The position numbers and the translations under genes were made by a program. Below are positions 25,502 to 34,258 of a DNA stretch of 64,000 nucleotides, piece by piece. The stretch is from UBA1413 sp964650525. GTDB taxonomy: Bacteria > Bacteroidota > Bacteroidia > Bacteroidales > Prolixibacteraceae. The notes beneath the pieces are model-generated. The model did not search any database. It saw only the letters and a list, made by a program, of their open reading frames with translations, and was not told the origin of the DNA. The stretch covers positions 21,575 through 85,574 of the forward strand of contig CAZYUA010000018.1 of assembly GCA_964650525.1 (NCBI GenBank), given 5' to 3'. The number at the start of each line of letters is the position of its first letter. The first letter of the stretch is position 1.

Positions 25502-26602
25502 ATGAATAGGGCCTTAAATATTTTCATTTGCTTATTGGTATTCACTTCCGGGGTTACTGCCCAGGTATGGATTCAGCAGGTTTTATCGCCTCCGAAAATC
25601 AACCAACCTGCTGAACATCACCTGGTATTGGTTGATTTCTGGGCTACCTGGTGTGCCCCATGTATCCATGTTGGCAAACAACTGGAAAGTACCCAGGAGA
25701 TTTACAAGGAAGATCTGACCATCATTTCCCTGACCAGGGAACCAGAACCTGTGGTCAGGCGGTTTATTGAAAAACACCACCCGGGTTTGATGGTTGCTTT
25801 AGATGATAACGGCCGTACCTTTGACTTTTATGGCGTTAACCAGTCTTTGCCATGGTCGGTGTTGTTGAATCAGCGGGGCGAGGTCCTCTGGAAAGGACAC
25901 CCCGCTGAGCTCTCAAATTCTTTAATCGAAAAGTTTATCCGGGAAAACCGGGGTAAGAAGGGGAAAAGAGTTATTCTCCAAGCCCGGGAGCCGGATACGA
26001 AGCCAAAAACACCCGATCGTGAGGCCTTTCTGGTGAAGCCTGGCTATTCTGAGGAGGAATTTTTCCTGTTATCAGAAGAGGGAGTTGCATTTAACGGCAA
26101 AAGCAGCCAGCTGATTTCCGAAATTCTCCGGAAACCGGTACAACTCATTCGTATGGTGGATGATCCCCTGATCAGTGCCAATATAACACTTTCTGAGTGG
26201 AATAAGGGTTCTGATTATTTAATCGACAAGCTGTTAAAGGAATTAAAAATGGAATCTTCCCGGGTCAGGGAGGAAGCCTCTTTTTACCGGCTTTCAGTGA
26301 AAAATCCTGAACTTCTCTGGGATGATAAACAGCTGAGCCTGGGAAATTTCAATGGAGCTTATCTTACAGGCGATGAAAGTTTGTCGGTCGACAATGCTAC
26401 TGTATCGGACTTTGCCTTCCGGTTTTCAGGTGTGATGGATCACCCGGTATTTACCGATTATGAGTCGCCTGAACTGCATGACTGGCTGGTCCATTATAAG
26501 TATTTTGATCTGACGGTTCAGCAGTTATCGAATGAATTCGGAATAAAGCTGGAACTGAAGAAAGGGAAACAGGAGATTATACGGTTTTTAAAATCCCGCT
26601 AA
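25502..26602 (+). CDS. Exported TlpA-like thioredoxin-fold protein with a C-terminal DUF3738-like domain
   Basis: A 366-residue envelope protein. A signal peptide (RALNIFICLLVFTSGVTAQ) is followed by a thioredoxin-fold domain (about residues 28-140) with the redox motif WCAPC in 'FWATWCAPCIHVGKQLES' and a 'LPWSVLLNQRGEVLWKGHP' cis-proline region. After a charged linker comes a domain of about 190 residues ending '...DHPVFTDYESPELHDW' and 'LSNEFGIKLELKKGKQEI'; its 'F...SG..D.PV.D' pattern resembles DUF3738, which often accompanies M56/BlaR-type sensors, but the match is loose. An ATG five codons upstream (25487) is also possible. It is probably a disulfide reductase or sensor in the periplasm. 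Confidence 0.75.
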   Translation: MNRALNIFICLLVFTSGVTAQVWIQQVLSPPKINQPAEHHLVLVDFWATWCAPCIHVGKQLESTQEIYKEDLTIISLTREPEPVVRRFIEKHHPGLMVALDDNGRTFDFYGVNQSLPWSVLLNQRGEVLWKGHPAELSNSLIEKFIRENRGKKGKRVILQAREPDTKPKTPDREAFLVKPGYSEEEFFLLSEEGVAFNGKSSQLISEILRKPVQLIRMVDDPLISANITLSEWNKGSDYLIDKLLKELKMESSRVREEASFYRLSVKNPELLWDDKQLSLGNFNGAYLTGDESLSVDNATVSDFAFRFSGVMDHPVFTDYESPELHDWLVHYKYFDLTVQQLSNEFGIKLELKKGKQEIIRFLKSR

Positions 26603-26610
26603 AAGGACAT

Positions 26611-26646
26611 AAAAAAAGAGGTTCCTTACCGGGAACCTCTTTTTTT
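26611..26646. terminator. Bidirectional intrinsic terminator between convergent genes
   Basis: A perfect 15-bp stem (26611-26625 with 26632-26646), made of A7-GAGGTTCC and its complement around a TTACCG loop, ends in T7 on either strand. It serves both the thioredoxin-fold gene and the convergent ompA-family gene. Confidence 0.93.
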
Positions 26647-26668
26647 ATGATGTCTTTCTGATGTCGGA

Positions 26669-27780
26669 TCAGTTGATGATTCTGAATTCGGTTCTGCGGT
26701 TTTCCTGATGTTCTGCTTCGGAGCAGTCTACACCATTGGCGCACTTGTTTTTTAGCCGGCTTTCACCATATCCCCGGGCAGTAAGCCTGCTGCGCGATAT
26801 TCCCTGAGAAACCAGATAGTTAACCACCGATTGAGCCCGCTGCTGAGATAACGACATGTTGTAGTCGTCGTTGCCTCTGGAGTCCGTATGAGAGAGAATT
26901 TCAATATTCAGATTCTGTTTCTCACGCATAAGTTTTAGCAGGTTGTCGTCGATGATCCTCTTGGAAGCCGGAGTAATCACTGCACTGTTGTAATCGTACA
27001 GAATTGGAAGCACGTTATAGGTACCGACGATATTGCAATCCACCTCTTCCCATACAGTCATTCCGCCCTTTTGATCAAGAACGGTTCTTTTTACGGTTTT
27101 AAATTTTGCAGGGGACACAACCTCGTCGACTCTTTCAGGGGTATCAATGACCCTGCGCCTGATGGTGGTATATTCAGCAGGAATTTCGACCTCTTCCATC
27201 CTGGCAGGGGTTTTCACCACCTGCTTTTTGTAGGTTGCTTTTACTTCGGGTACAGGAACCCGGTTGGTAGTAGCATCTTTGAGCAAGGTGGTGAGGCCGA
27301 CAGTTTCCTTTTTTGCAGGGTACTCCACATAGCAGGCAACAATGCAATCTTCCTTATTGACTGACGGACATTCGGCCAGAGTGGTGTACTCCCATCCGGC
27401 AGTCACTGGGTATACTTCAAGAGTCCTTGAGTCTGTGCCAAAGGCGGCAGGAACAATGGTCACCTCAGTACGCGATTCCTGGCTGACATAAGGAACCTCA
27501 ATGGTTTCGTACACAGCAGGAACATAAACCAGTTTTTTGCTGGCTTCTTTGACCAGGACACGCTCTTCCACCGTTTTGTAAGTAGCAGGAATCACCTTCA
27601 GTGTTTTGAAGGCAGGTGCGATTTCAATGGTTTCCTCCACCTCTTTGAAAGTGTCCTTGGTTATACATTTTACGTAACATTTTCCGGGAACCGGATTGGG
27701 GGCAGGGCATCGTTCTGAGCCTGCAGGGTAATCGAGGCAAGAAAAAGTCCACCGATTACCAGTGAAATTCGTTTTTTCAT
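26669..27780 (-). CDS. OmpA-family outer-membrane protein, apparent single-base frameshift near the N-terminus
   Basis: The C-terminal third is a standard OmpA peptidoglycan-binding domain ('HTDSRGNDDYNMSLSQQRAQSVVNYL', 'RGYGES', then '[EQ]NRRTEF'). Upstream lie several repeats of a 'VPA.Y.T.E..V' unit. As one frame the gene reaches only GTG 27640, but translating further upstream in that frame gives 'CPAPNPVPGKCYVKCITKD', the usual start of mature family members, while a good signal peptide (MKKRISLVIGGLFLASITLQ) begins at ATG 27780 in another frame. The two frames would join if one base were added in the G5 run at 27698-27702. Either the gene is broken, phase-variable, or the base is an assembly error. 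The product would be about 370 residues. Confidence 0.8.
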
Positions 27781-27802
27781 ATTTTCAAAATTTAGTGTTA
27801 GT

Positions 27803-27810
27803 CAAAAGTA
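27803..27810 (-). promoter_or_regulatory. Probable -7 promoter element of the ompA-family gene
   Basis: On the minus strand this reads TACTTTTG (TAnnTTTG). It lies 23 bases before ATG 27780, which supports 27780 rather than 27640 as the intended start. A CAAA (TTTG on the minus strand) at 27836-27839 is somewhat far for a -33 element. Confidence 0.45.
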
Positions 27811-27870
27811 GTAGTTTCAGTGTTCCTTATCTATGCAAAAGATCATGTTTTCCATATATTATCTGAATAG

Positions 27871-29199
27871 CTATCCGAGGGAGTATCCTTCCCTGTACTG
27901 GTAGTGTAGCCGGGCGGCGGCGGCACCGTCGGTGTCGTCGACGAAAGTTTCAGTGGCAGGGTCCCATTTTATGCTCCTCCGGAGGTCACAAGCGATGTTA
28001 CCCAGGGTGCACATGGTGCAGGACCGGTGACCAACTTCCACAGGCACTACCGGATCCTTGCGCTGTCTTACCGATTCAACAAAGTCGAGCTGGTGTGGGA
28101 TTTTTGTCTCATAAGGGGTATTATCGGCTGTTTCGGGTTTGGCGGGAATCCAGGAGGGATCGGATGCATTGAAGTGTTCGCGCGAGACTTCCAGCCAGCC
28201 ATTTTCGCCAATGAATTTAACTCCTTTGGTCAGTTTTTCATCGAACGGTTCGGAAGTCACGACCGTTCCGCCGGCATAGGTAAATTGCATGAACTCTGTA
28301 CCATCGCCAATAGGTGAAATTTCCACCGGGCCGCTATCATCCATTCCGAGGGCCCACTGGACTATATCAAACATATGGGCACCCCAGTCGGTGGTAAAGC
28401 CGCCGCCCATTTCCCTATACCAGCGCCAGGCACCCCACAGGGTCTCATCCTGCGGCGGATCCAGGGAAATAGGCGGATTGAGCTGGCTGTTAAAGTGGAT
28501 ATCCCCGGGAAGTGGTCCCAGCCATAGATCCCAGTTCAAATCGGCCGGTAACGTCTCCTCCGGAAGATTATAGGGAGCTGGTGGAGCCCCGACATAAGCG
28601 TGAGCCCGGAGAATTTTTCCCAGTGTGCCCTCCTGCACCAGTTTTACAGCATGCTGGAAATTCGGATCGGAACGCTGCTGGCTGCCCACAGCCAGAATCC
28701 GCCCATGGTCCCTGACTGCTTTCCGCAGTTCCTGACCTTCGAATATGGTAAACGTCAATGGCTTCTCCAGGTACACATCTTTACCCGCCTTGATCGCAGC
28801 AATGGCAATCAGGGCATGGTAATGATCAGGTGTGGCTATGACCACCGCATCAATGTCATCACGGATAAGTAAATCTTTGAAATTCTCATAGGTTTCTGCC
28901 AGACCCTCCTCTCCTCTCGCGGAATAATAGTCATTCACCTTTTTTTCAAAACGCTTGCGCTTAATACCATACACATCACTTCCGGCAAGCACTTTCACTC
29001 CCGGGATCTGAATAAACCCGTTCAGAAGGAACATGGCCTGCCGGCCCAGGCCAATAAAGCCCAATTTCAGCTCACCGGAAACCGCTGCCCCTGGCTTACA
29101 GGAAATAAGCCCCGGGATCACCGATATCCCAGCAATCCCAATGGCAGTTGTACCCAGAAAGCGCCGCCTTGTCATCCCATTTTTGTTTTGATTTTTCAT
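27871..29199 (-). CDS. Gfo/Idh/MocA family oxidoreductase with Tat signal
   Basis: A 442-residue NAD(P)-dependent oxidoreductase, predicted to be exported folded with its cofactor. The N-terminus has a twin-arginine motif (TRRRFLGTT) and hydrophobic stretch (AIGIAGISVIPGLIS) ending in a cysteine (SCKPG) that could be a lipobox. The Rossmann motif GFIGLGRQ follows at about residues 47-54, then 'VVIATPDHYH' and 'GKDVYLEKPLTFT' (EKP motif with the catalytic Lys), and a C-terminal GFO_IDH_MocA domain with 'TDWGAHMFDIVQW'. Such Tat-exported members in Bacteroidota act on sugars or glycosides outside the cytoplasm. It is divergent from the LacI-type gene and probably part of the same regulon. Substrate unknown. 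Confidence 0.9.
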   Translation of the reverse strand: MKNQNKNGMTRRRFLGTTAIGIAGISVIPGLISCKPGAAVSGELKLGFIGLGRQAMFLLNGFIQIPGVKVLAGSDVYGIKRKRFEKKVNDYYSARGEEGLAETYENFKDLLIRDDIDAVVIATPDHYHALIAIAAIKAGKDVYLEKPLTFTIFEGQELRKAVRDHGRILAVGSQQRSDPNFQHAVKLVQEGTLGKILRAHAYVGAPPAPYNLPEETLPADLNWDLWLGPLPGDIHFNSQLNPPISLDPPQDETLWGAWRWYREMGGGFTTDWGAHMFDIVQWALGMDDSGPVEISPIGDGTEFMQFTYAGGTVVTSEPFDEKLTKGVKFIGENGWLEVSREHFNASDPSWIPAKPETADNTPYETKIPHQLDFVESVRQRKDPVVPVEVGHRSCTMCTLGNIACDLRRSIKWDPATETFVDDTDGAAAARLHYQYREGYSLG

Positions 29200-29446
29200 G
29201 GACCCGTTTTTTATCTGTTTATTGTTAATGTTGGCTTTCTTTCGGTTGATGGCGTGAATATAGGATATTTTAACTAATCGCCCAAGAATTCAAAGTCCGT
29301 GTTCCTCTCTTTTCAAAAGCCATGAACATGGTTCCATCATTGCTCCGGGTTTCTTTTCGTCAGAGACACAGTTTTCGCAGAATTCTCCCCTTGCTGAAGA
29401 GGATTTCAAATATGTTGTACAGCATAGATCAGCCCTCTATTTTGCT
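29200..29446. other. Divergent intergenic region of the sugar-acid locus
   Basis: No gene seen. GTCCGTGTTC at 29295-29304 or so matches 9 of 10 bases of one arm of the palindrome at 29447-29466, a possible secondary half-site nearer the Gfo/Idh/MocA gene. An in-frame leftward extension of the LacI-type gene enters here but precedes the promoter box. Confidence 0.4.
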
Positions 29447-29466
29447 TTCCGTGTACGAACACGGAA
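29447..29466. promoter_or_regulatory. Perfect palindrome, probable LacI-family operator
   Basis: TTCCGTGT and ACACGGAA form a perfect inverted repeat around ACGA, giving a 20-bp site with a central CG, the hallmark of LacI-family operators. It lies just upstream of the probable -7 box at 29480-29487, about 70 bases before the regulator's ATG, well placed for autoregulation and for control of the divergent gene. Confidence 0.65.
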
Positions 29467-29479
29467 TCAATATTTTTCC

Positions 29480-29487
29480 TATTTTTG
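29480..29487 (+). promoter_or_regulatory. Probable -7 promoter element of the LacI-type regulator operon
   Basis: TATTTTTG matches TAnnTTTG. Predicted transcription start near 29493, giving a leader of about 24 nt before ATG 29517. The palindrome at 29447-29466 is centred near -36. Confidence 0.5.
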
Positions 29488-29516
29488 CTTTCCGGGTTAC
29501 TTATGGTTTGCCCGGG

Positions 29517-30581
29517 ATGCCATTGGAACAGAGCAAACAGATACGAATCAAAGACATCGCCCGTCGTGCTAATGTCTCTGCAGGTACAGTTGACCGTGTA
29601 TTGCATAACCGCGGAGAAGTATCTGATGAGACCCGAAACCGTATTCTGGAAATCATTACAGAATTAAACTACCAGCCAAATTTTCTCGCCAGTACACTGG
29701 CTTCCAAACGTCATCCGGTGTTTATGAGTCTTCTCCCCGCGCCTCTTTCTGCCGAAGGTTACTGGAGCAAACCTGCCAGTGGCTTAAGGAGAAGAATGGA
29801 AGAACTTCATCATTACGGGTTTACCACCGAGCAGCTTACCTTTAACCAGTTTGATCCTGCCGATTTCGATTGTAAAGCGGAACAGCTGATCGGGCTTCAT
29901 CCCGACGGTGTTATCCTGGCTCCTTATTTTTATAAAGAGTCGCTGAGGCTGATCGCAGAACTACGCAACAATCACATTCCCTTTGTCTTTATCGATTCAG
30001 AAATACCGGGTCAGGGGCAGATAGCCTTTGTAGGCCAGAATTCATACCAGTGTGGCGCACTTTCCGCCCGTCTCCTTTCGAATATCGCTCCCTCAGGACT
30101 CCTGGTGGTGCTCCATTTTGCCAAAGAAATGGATAACCTTACTCACCTGATGCAACGCGAAAAGGGCTTCTACGATTGGTTCAGAACGCAGGAACCGGAA
30201 CGACGAATCAATACCCGTGAAGTCAGTCTTATTGAAACCATCTGTTGCGACGATCAACTGGAAACTGCTTTTAACGGCGATTTTCCTGCCGGGATTTATG
30301 TCACGAATTCAAAAGTATACCTGGCTGCATCGTTTCTGGAAAAGAGACCCTATGAATCTGTCAGGGTCATTGGGCACGATCTGCTCAGGGAAAACATCCG
30401 TTACCTGAAAAGCGGACAGGTTGATTTTTTGATTTTTCAGCATCCTGAAGAGCAGGGTTATAAAGCAATGGATCTGTTGTTCAGGCATGTAATTCAGAAA
30501 TCGCCTGCAAAAGCGCTGAACTACACACCCATTGACATCATCGTACCTGAAAATGCAGATTATTATTCAGAATTTAATTGA
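29517..30581 (+). CDS. LacI family transcriptional regulator
   Basis: A 354-residue DNA-binding regulator. The N-terminal LacI helix-turn-helix is clear (residues about 10-60: IRIKDIARRANVSAGTVDRVL, then 'RGEVSDETRNRILEI' and the hinge 'LNYQPNFLAS'), followed by a periplasmic-binding-protein-like ligand domain ('GVILAPYFYKES', 'PFVFIDSEIPGQ', 'FVGQNSYQCGALSARLL'). TVDRVL in place of TVSRVL is common in the Bacteroidota branch. I chose ATG 29517; an upstream extension would pass through the promoter. The next gene starts 6 bases after its stop, so the regulator heads the operon with SDR and later genes. Its ligand is probably a sugar acid of this pathway (inference). Confidence 0.92.
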   Translation: MPLEQSKQIRIKDIARRANVSAGTVDRVLHNRGEVSDETRNRILEIITELNYQPNFLASTLASKRHPVFMSLLPAPLSAEGYWSKPASGLRRRMEELHHYGFTTEQLTFNQFDPADFDCKAEQLIGLHPDGVILAPYFYKESLRLIAELRNNHIPFVFIDSEIPGQGQIAFVGQNSYQCGALSARLLSNIAPSGLLVVLHFAKEMDNLTHLMQREKGFYDWFRTQEPERRINTREVSLIETICCDDQLETAFNGDFPAGIYVTNSKVYLAASFLEKRPYESVRVIGHDLLRENIRYLKSGQVDFLIFQHPEEQGYKAMDLLFRHVIQKSPAKALNYTPIDIIVPENADYYSEFN

Positions 30582-30587
30582 TCGAAT

Positions 30588-31439
30588 ATGAAAACAATGT
30601 CATTTGAAGATTTACGGGGAAAAGTGGTTGTGATAACCGGAGGTGCCGGTGTTTTGGGCAGCAGTATGGTAAAGGCTTTGGCTGCTGCCGGCATGAAAGT
30701 TGCCATTGCCGACAGGAACAAGGAATTGGCCGACCAGACGGCGGCAGCGATCTCAGCTGAGTTTGATGCTACTGTCATAGGTGTGGAAGCGAATGTACTG
30801 GATAAGAATTCGTTGGAAAGGGCCAGAACTGAAATAAATGAAACGCTGGGCGAAATCGATGTTCTCATTAACGCCGCAGGTGGTAACAATCCCCAGGCGA
30901 CCACGCAGGTGGAGCAGGTTCACGAAAAGGACCTTGAGAACCTGGAGACTACTTTCTATGGACTTCAGACCGAAGGTTTCGACAAGGTATTTTCCTTGAA
31001 TTTCACGGGAACCCTGCTGCCTACCATGGTGTTCACTCTCGATATGCTCAGGAACAAAAAGGGGGTGGTTATTAACATCTCATCGATGAATTCTTTCAAG
31101 CCGTTGACGAAAATTCCCGCCTATTCGGCTGCCAAAGCTTCGATAAACAATTTTACCCAATGGCTGGCTGTGCATCTCGCCCAGGTGGGTATCCGCGTCA
31201 ACGCCATTGCACCCGGTTTTTTTATCACCAACCAGAACCGGTTCCTGGTCCTGGATGAAAAGACCGGAGGGTTTTCGCCCAGAGGACAGAAGATCATTAA
31301 TAATACCCCGATGGGAAAATTTGGTGAGCCCGACGATCTTCAGGGAGCTACCCTTTTCCTGATGTCGGATGTATCTTCTTTCATTACCGGAATTGTCCTC
31401 CCGGTCGATGGCGGGTACAGCGCTTTTGGCGGGGTCTGA
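30588..31439 (+). CDS. SDR family oxidoreductase, D-mannonate/D-fructuronate oxidoreductase-like
   Basis: A 283-residue short-chain dehydrogenase. The cofactor motif TGGAGVLGSS is at residues 18-26, the catalytic Ser is in 'NISSMNS' (about 165-166), and YSAAK gives Y179/K183. The sequence features 'INAAGGNNPQATT' and 'PMGKFGEPDDLQGATLFL' resemble the SDR-type mannonate oxidoreductases (B. subtilis UxuB/YjmF group), which reduce D-fructuronate to D-mannonate. In this locus, with a KDG-kinase-like protein and a LarA-type enzyme, a role in uronate or hexonate catabolism is likely. It starts 6 bases after the regulator gene. MKTMSF could also start at the second Met, 9 bases later. The exact substrate is inferred. 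Confidence 0.82.
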   Translation: MKTMSFEDLRGKVVVITGGAGVLGSSMVKALAAAGMKVAIADRNKELADQTAAAISAEFDATVIGVEANVLDKNSLERARTEINETLGEIDVLINAAGGNNPQATTQVEQVHEKDLENLETTFYGLQTEGFDKVFSLNFTGTLLPTMVFTLDMLRNKKGVVINISSMNSFKPLTKIPAYSAAKASINNFTQWLAVHLAQVGIRVNAIAPGFFITNQNRFLVLDEKTGGFSPRGQKIINNTPMGKFGEPDDLQGATLFLMSDVSSFITGIVLPVDGGYSAFGGV

Positions 31440-31532
31440 ACCATGGATGGCACAGCCGGATCTGATTTCTTCCGGCTGTCAAAACGACAAGTTGGTGAAC
31501 AAAACAAAAAAAATAATAAAAACTATATCAAG

Positions 31533-32933
31533 ATGAAAAGAAGAGATTTTTTGGCAACATCGGGGGCGATGGTTGCCGGTTCGATGCTGGTGAATCCATT
31601 CGGGGCTGCCGGTTCCGGTTTTGCTGCACCCAAAAGAAAACTGGCTCTCGTGGGCACCGGAAGCCGGGGAAATGGTTTCTGGGGAAAAAATATCCTCCGT
31701 CAATATGGAGACCTCGTGGAATTTATAGGGTTATGCGACATTAACCCCGGAAGAGTGGAATATGCCAGGAAGTTTATCGGAGCCAATTGTCCGACCTTTA
31801 CCAATTTCGACGAGATGATGGCTACAGTGAAACCCGACCTGTTGATAGTGACCACTGTTGATGCCACCCATGACAGGTATATTATCAAAGGACTTGAGGC
31901 AGGGTGTGATGTCCTGACCGAAAAACCCATGACCACCGATGAGGTGAAGTGTCAGGCGATTCTCGATGCAGAAAAACGCACCGGCAGAAAAGTCATTGTC
32001 GGTTTCAACTACCGGTATGGCACCCAGTTTACCCGTATCAAAGAACTGCTTTCTGAAAAACGGGTGGGTGAAATTGTTTCCGTCGATTTTCACTGGTATC
32101 TGAATACCTTCCATGGGGCCGACTATTTTCGCCGCTGGCATGGGCAAAGGAATAAAAGCGGCACCCTTTTGTGTCACAAATCCTCGCATCATTTTGATTT
32201 GCTGAACTGGTGGATCGACAGTGATCCTGTTGAAATTCATGCCATCGGGTCGCTCGATCATTACGGGAAAAACAACAGCTTCCGCGGACCCAATTGCCGG
32301 AGCTGCGGTTATAAGGAAAAATGTAAATTCTATTGGGACATCAACAAAAACCAGGAATATGTGAATCTGTATGTGGACAATGAAAAATACGACGGATACA
32401 TCCGCGACAACTGTCTCTGGCGCGAAAGTATCGACATTTTCGACAAAATGGCGGTGCAGATCAAGTATGCCAACAATGTCCATGTGAATTACTCACTGAC
32501 CACCTATTCTCCTTACGAAGGACTCACCATAGGCTTTAATGGCCGGAACGGACGGATCGACTCATGGGAAGGACTTCCCTGGCGCAGGCAGGAGATGGCC
32601 AGCCAGGCCGAACTTCATACCCGCGAAATGAGCCAGGAAAAGGAAGAATCGGTAAATTACGATGAGATTTATGTCTCCGACAATTTCGGCAAAACCGAGC
32701 TGGTGAAAGTTCCCCAGGTTCGTGCGGGACATGGCGGCGGGGATGTCCGCCTCCAGGATAAGATTTTCCGGAATCCCAACATGGCTGATCCTCTGAAACA
32801 TGCTGCCGGAACCCGGGATGGCGCTATGTCGGTACTTATAGGTGTGGCTGCGCGCAAGTCGATCGATGAAGGTCGCACAGTAAAGATCGAAGAACTTACA
32901 GACCTCAAACCTCACCCTACCCGTGCATGTTGA
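31533..32933 (+). CDS. Gfo/Idh/MocA family oxidoreductase with Tat-like signal and cysteine cluster
   Basis: A 466-residue NAD(P)-binding oxidoreductase. It begins with a twin-arginine-type signal (KRRDFLATSGAMVAGSMLV), followed by the Rossmann motif LVGTGSRGNGFWG, 'LIVTTVDATHDRY' and 'GCDVLTEKPMTTD' with the EKP lysine. The C-terminal domain has 'HKSSHHFDLLNWW' (catalytic His region) and the cluster C-x2-C-x5-C in 'CRSCGYKEKCKFYW', a small Cys knuckle seen in related members. I chose ATG 31533, which gives a clean signal; the 30 codons upstream are unlike any signal peptide. It lies 93 bases after the SDR gene, probably in the same operon. Extracytoplasmic oxidation of a sugar or glycoside is inferred. 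Confidence 0.88.
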   Translation: MKRRDFLATSGAMVAGSMLVNPFGAAGSGFAAPKRKLALVGTGSRGNGFWGKNILRQYGDLVEFIGLCDINPGRVEYARKFIGANCPTFTNFDEMMATVKPDLLIVTTVDATHDRYIIKGLEAGCDVLTEKPMTTDEVKCQAILDAEKRTGRKVIVGFNYRYGTQFTRIKELLSEKRVGEIVSVDFHWYLNTFHGADYFRRWHGQRNKSGTLLCHKSSHHFDLLNWWIDSDPVEIHAIGSLDHYGKNNSFRGPNCRSCGYKEKCKFYWDINKNQEYVNLYVDNEKYDGYIRDNCLWRESIDIFDKMAVQIKYANNVHVNYSLTTYSPYEGLTIGFNGRNGRIDSWEGLPWRRQEMASQAELHTREMSQEKEESVNYDEIYVSDNFGKTELVKVPQVRAGHGGGDVRLQDKIFRNPNMADPLKHAAGTRDGAMSVLIGVAARKSIDEGRTVKIEELTDLKPHPTRAC

Positions 32934-32964
32934 ATAATGCTAACCATTTAAATTGCAGACCTAT

Positions 32965-34044
32965 ATGAGTGTTCATTTAAAAAAGAAGTTTAAATACGCT
33001 TTACTGGTTCCTACCAGTATGGGCGTCAGAATCACGCCGGTAAACGGGCAACCTGTTCATTGCAGCACCCTCTTTGAGATGCAGGCTACCAGTGCTGAAA
33101 CCAATGTCGCCAGTATAGCTTCCTTCCTCGGATTGCCGGTTAAGGTACTGACCACCTTTGTGAAGGACAGTCCGGTAGCCTTATTCATTAAAAGCAACCT
33201 GCGCAGCCGGAATATGGATTTTGAAGGGCCGGAAGTAGCACAGGGTAATCCCTGGGGATATCGGCACCAGTTTAACATTGCTGACAGCGGTTTTGGTACG
33301 AGGGGTCCGAGGGTTCAGAACGACCGCGCCGGAGAAGTAGGCAGAACATTGAATGTCAAGGATTTTGATCTGGAAAGGATCTTTGGCCAGGAAGGTGTCC
33401 AGATTGTCCACCTTTCCGGGCTGATCGGTGCCCTGTCGCCCGACACCAGCCAATTCTGCCTTGAACTGGCCCGTTTTGCCAGGAAATATGGCACCCTGAT
33501 CTCTTTTGACCTTAACTACCGTGCTTCCTTCTGGAAAGGCAGGGAATCAGAATTGCGCGATGTTTTCACAGAAATCGCCTCTGTTGCCGACATATTAATC
33601 GGCAATGAAGAGGATTTCCAGCTCTGCCTGGGAATTGAGGGTCCTGAAGCTGGCGGTAAGGGAATCGCTTCGGAGACAGAAGGCTTCAAAGAGATGATCG
33701 GCCGGGTGAAAAGTGCCTTCCCGCATGCGTCGGTTTTTGCTACTACCCTCCGGCAGGTAATCAGTGCCAACGAGCACCTTTGGGGCGCCATCATGCTCGA
33801 AGGGGACAACTGGCAGGTTATCGAACCCAGAAAGATCAATGTCCTTGACCGGATCGGCGGCGGTGATGGTTTTGTCGGGGGACTCCTCTACGGAATCCTT
33901 AAAGGCTGGGAACCAGAAAAATGGCCTCAGTTCGGATGGGCAACCGGTGCCCTGGCTACCACCTTCCTCACCGATTATGCCCAGCCGGCCGACGAAGAGA
34001 TGGTTTGGAGCATCTGGAAAGGAAATGCCAGAGTTAAACGGTAG
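32965..34044 (+). CDS. PfkB family carbohydrate kinase, 2-keto-3-deoxygluconate kinase-like
   Basis: A 359-residue cytoplasmic sugar kinase. The PfkB N-terminal pattern is present ('ATSAETNVASIASFLGLPVKVLTTF'), and the C-terminal signature is 'DRIGGGDGFVGGLLYG', with the DRIGGGD anion hole and catalytic base near D300, as in KDG kinases. KdgK phosphorylates 2-keto-3-deoxy-D-gluconate to KDPG, the entry to the lower Entner-Doudoroff route. I chose ATG 32965, as the TTG four codons earlier adds only MQTY. It follows the oxidoreductase by 31 bases. The partner KDPG aldolase is not in the window. A hairpin (CACATGG/CCATGTG, 34122-34140) lies after the gene. Confidence 0.87.
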   Translation: MSVHLKKKFKYALLVPTSMGVRITPVNGQPVHCSTLFEMQATSAETNVASIASFLGLPVKVLTTFVKDSPVALFIKSNLRSRNMDFEGPEVAQGNPWGYRHQFNIADSGFGTRGPRVQNDRAGEVGRTLNVKDFDLERIFGQEGVQIVHLSGLIGALSPDTSQFCLELARFARKYGTLISFDLNYRASFWKGRESELRDVFTEIASVADILIGNEEDFQLCLGIEGPEAGGKGIASETEGFKEMIGRVKSAFPHASVFATTLRQVISANEHLWGAIMLEGDNWQVIEPRKINVLDRIGGGDGFVGGLLYGILKGWEPEKWPQFGWATGALATTFLTDYAQPADEEMVWSIWKGNARVKR

Positions 34045-34121
34045 GCAGATTTTTGGGAAAAGTGCCCTTAACGATGAAATACCCATCCCGACTTAGTCAG
34101 GCACCAACCCTGATGATTAAC

Positions 34122-34140
34122 CACATGGGTAAACCATGTG
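34122..34140. other. Short perfect hairpin after the KDG-kinase-like gene
   Basis: CACATGG-GTAAA-CCATGTG is a 7-bp inverted repeat followed by TTT. It could be a weak terminator for the upstream genes or an operator for the LarA-type gene 119 bases downstream. The rest of 34045-34258 shows nothing. Confidence 0.4.
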
Positions 34141-34258
34141 TTTCGCAGGATTAACCAGAATAACGTAATATTTTAACGCATGAAATTGGGATAACCTGCT
34201 CCGGCACAACCTGGATGGGCTCCGGACTGCTACCCTGTGATGAACTTTTAATATTTGA

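Noticed and set aside
29322..29516. 65-codon in-frame extension of the LacI-type regulator
   Set aside because: It spans the palindrome and the promoter box; LacI proteins begin with the helix-turn-helix within about 10 residues, as from ATG 29517.
31479..32483. Minus-strand open frames of up to 250 codons
   Set aside because: They are opposite the Tat-exported Gfo/Idh/MocA gene and show no domain pattern.
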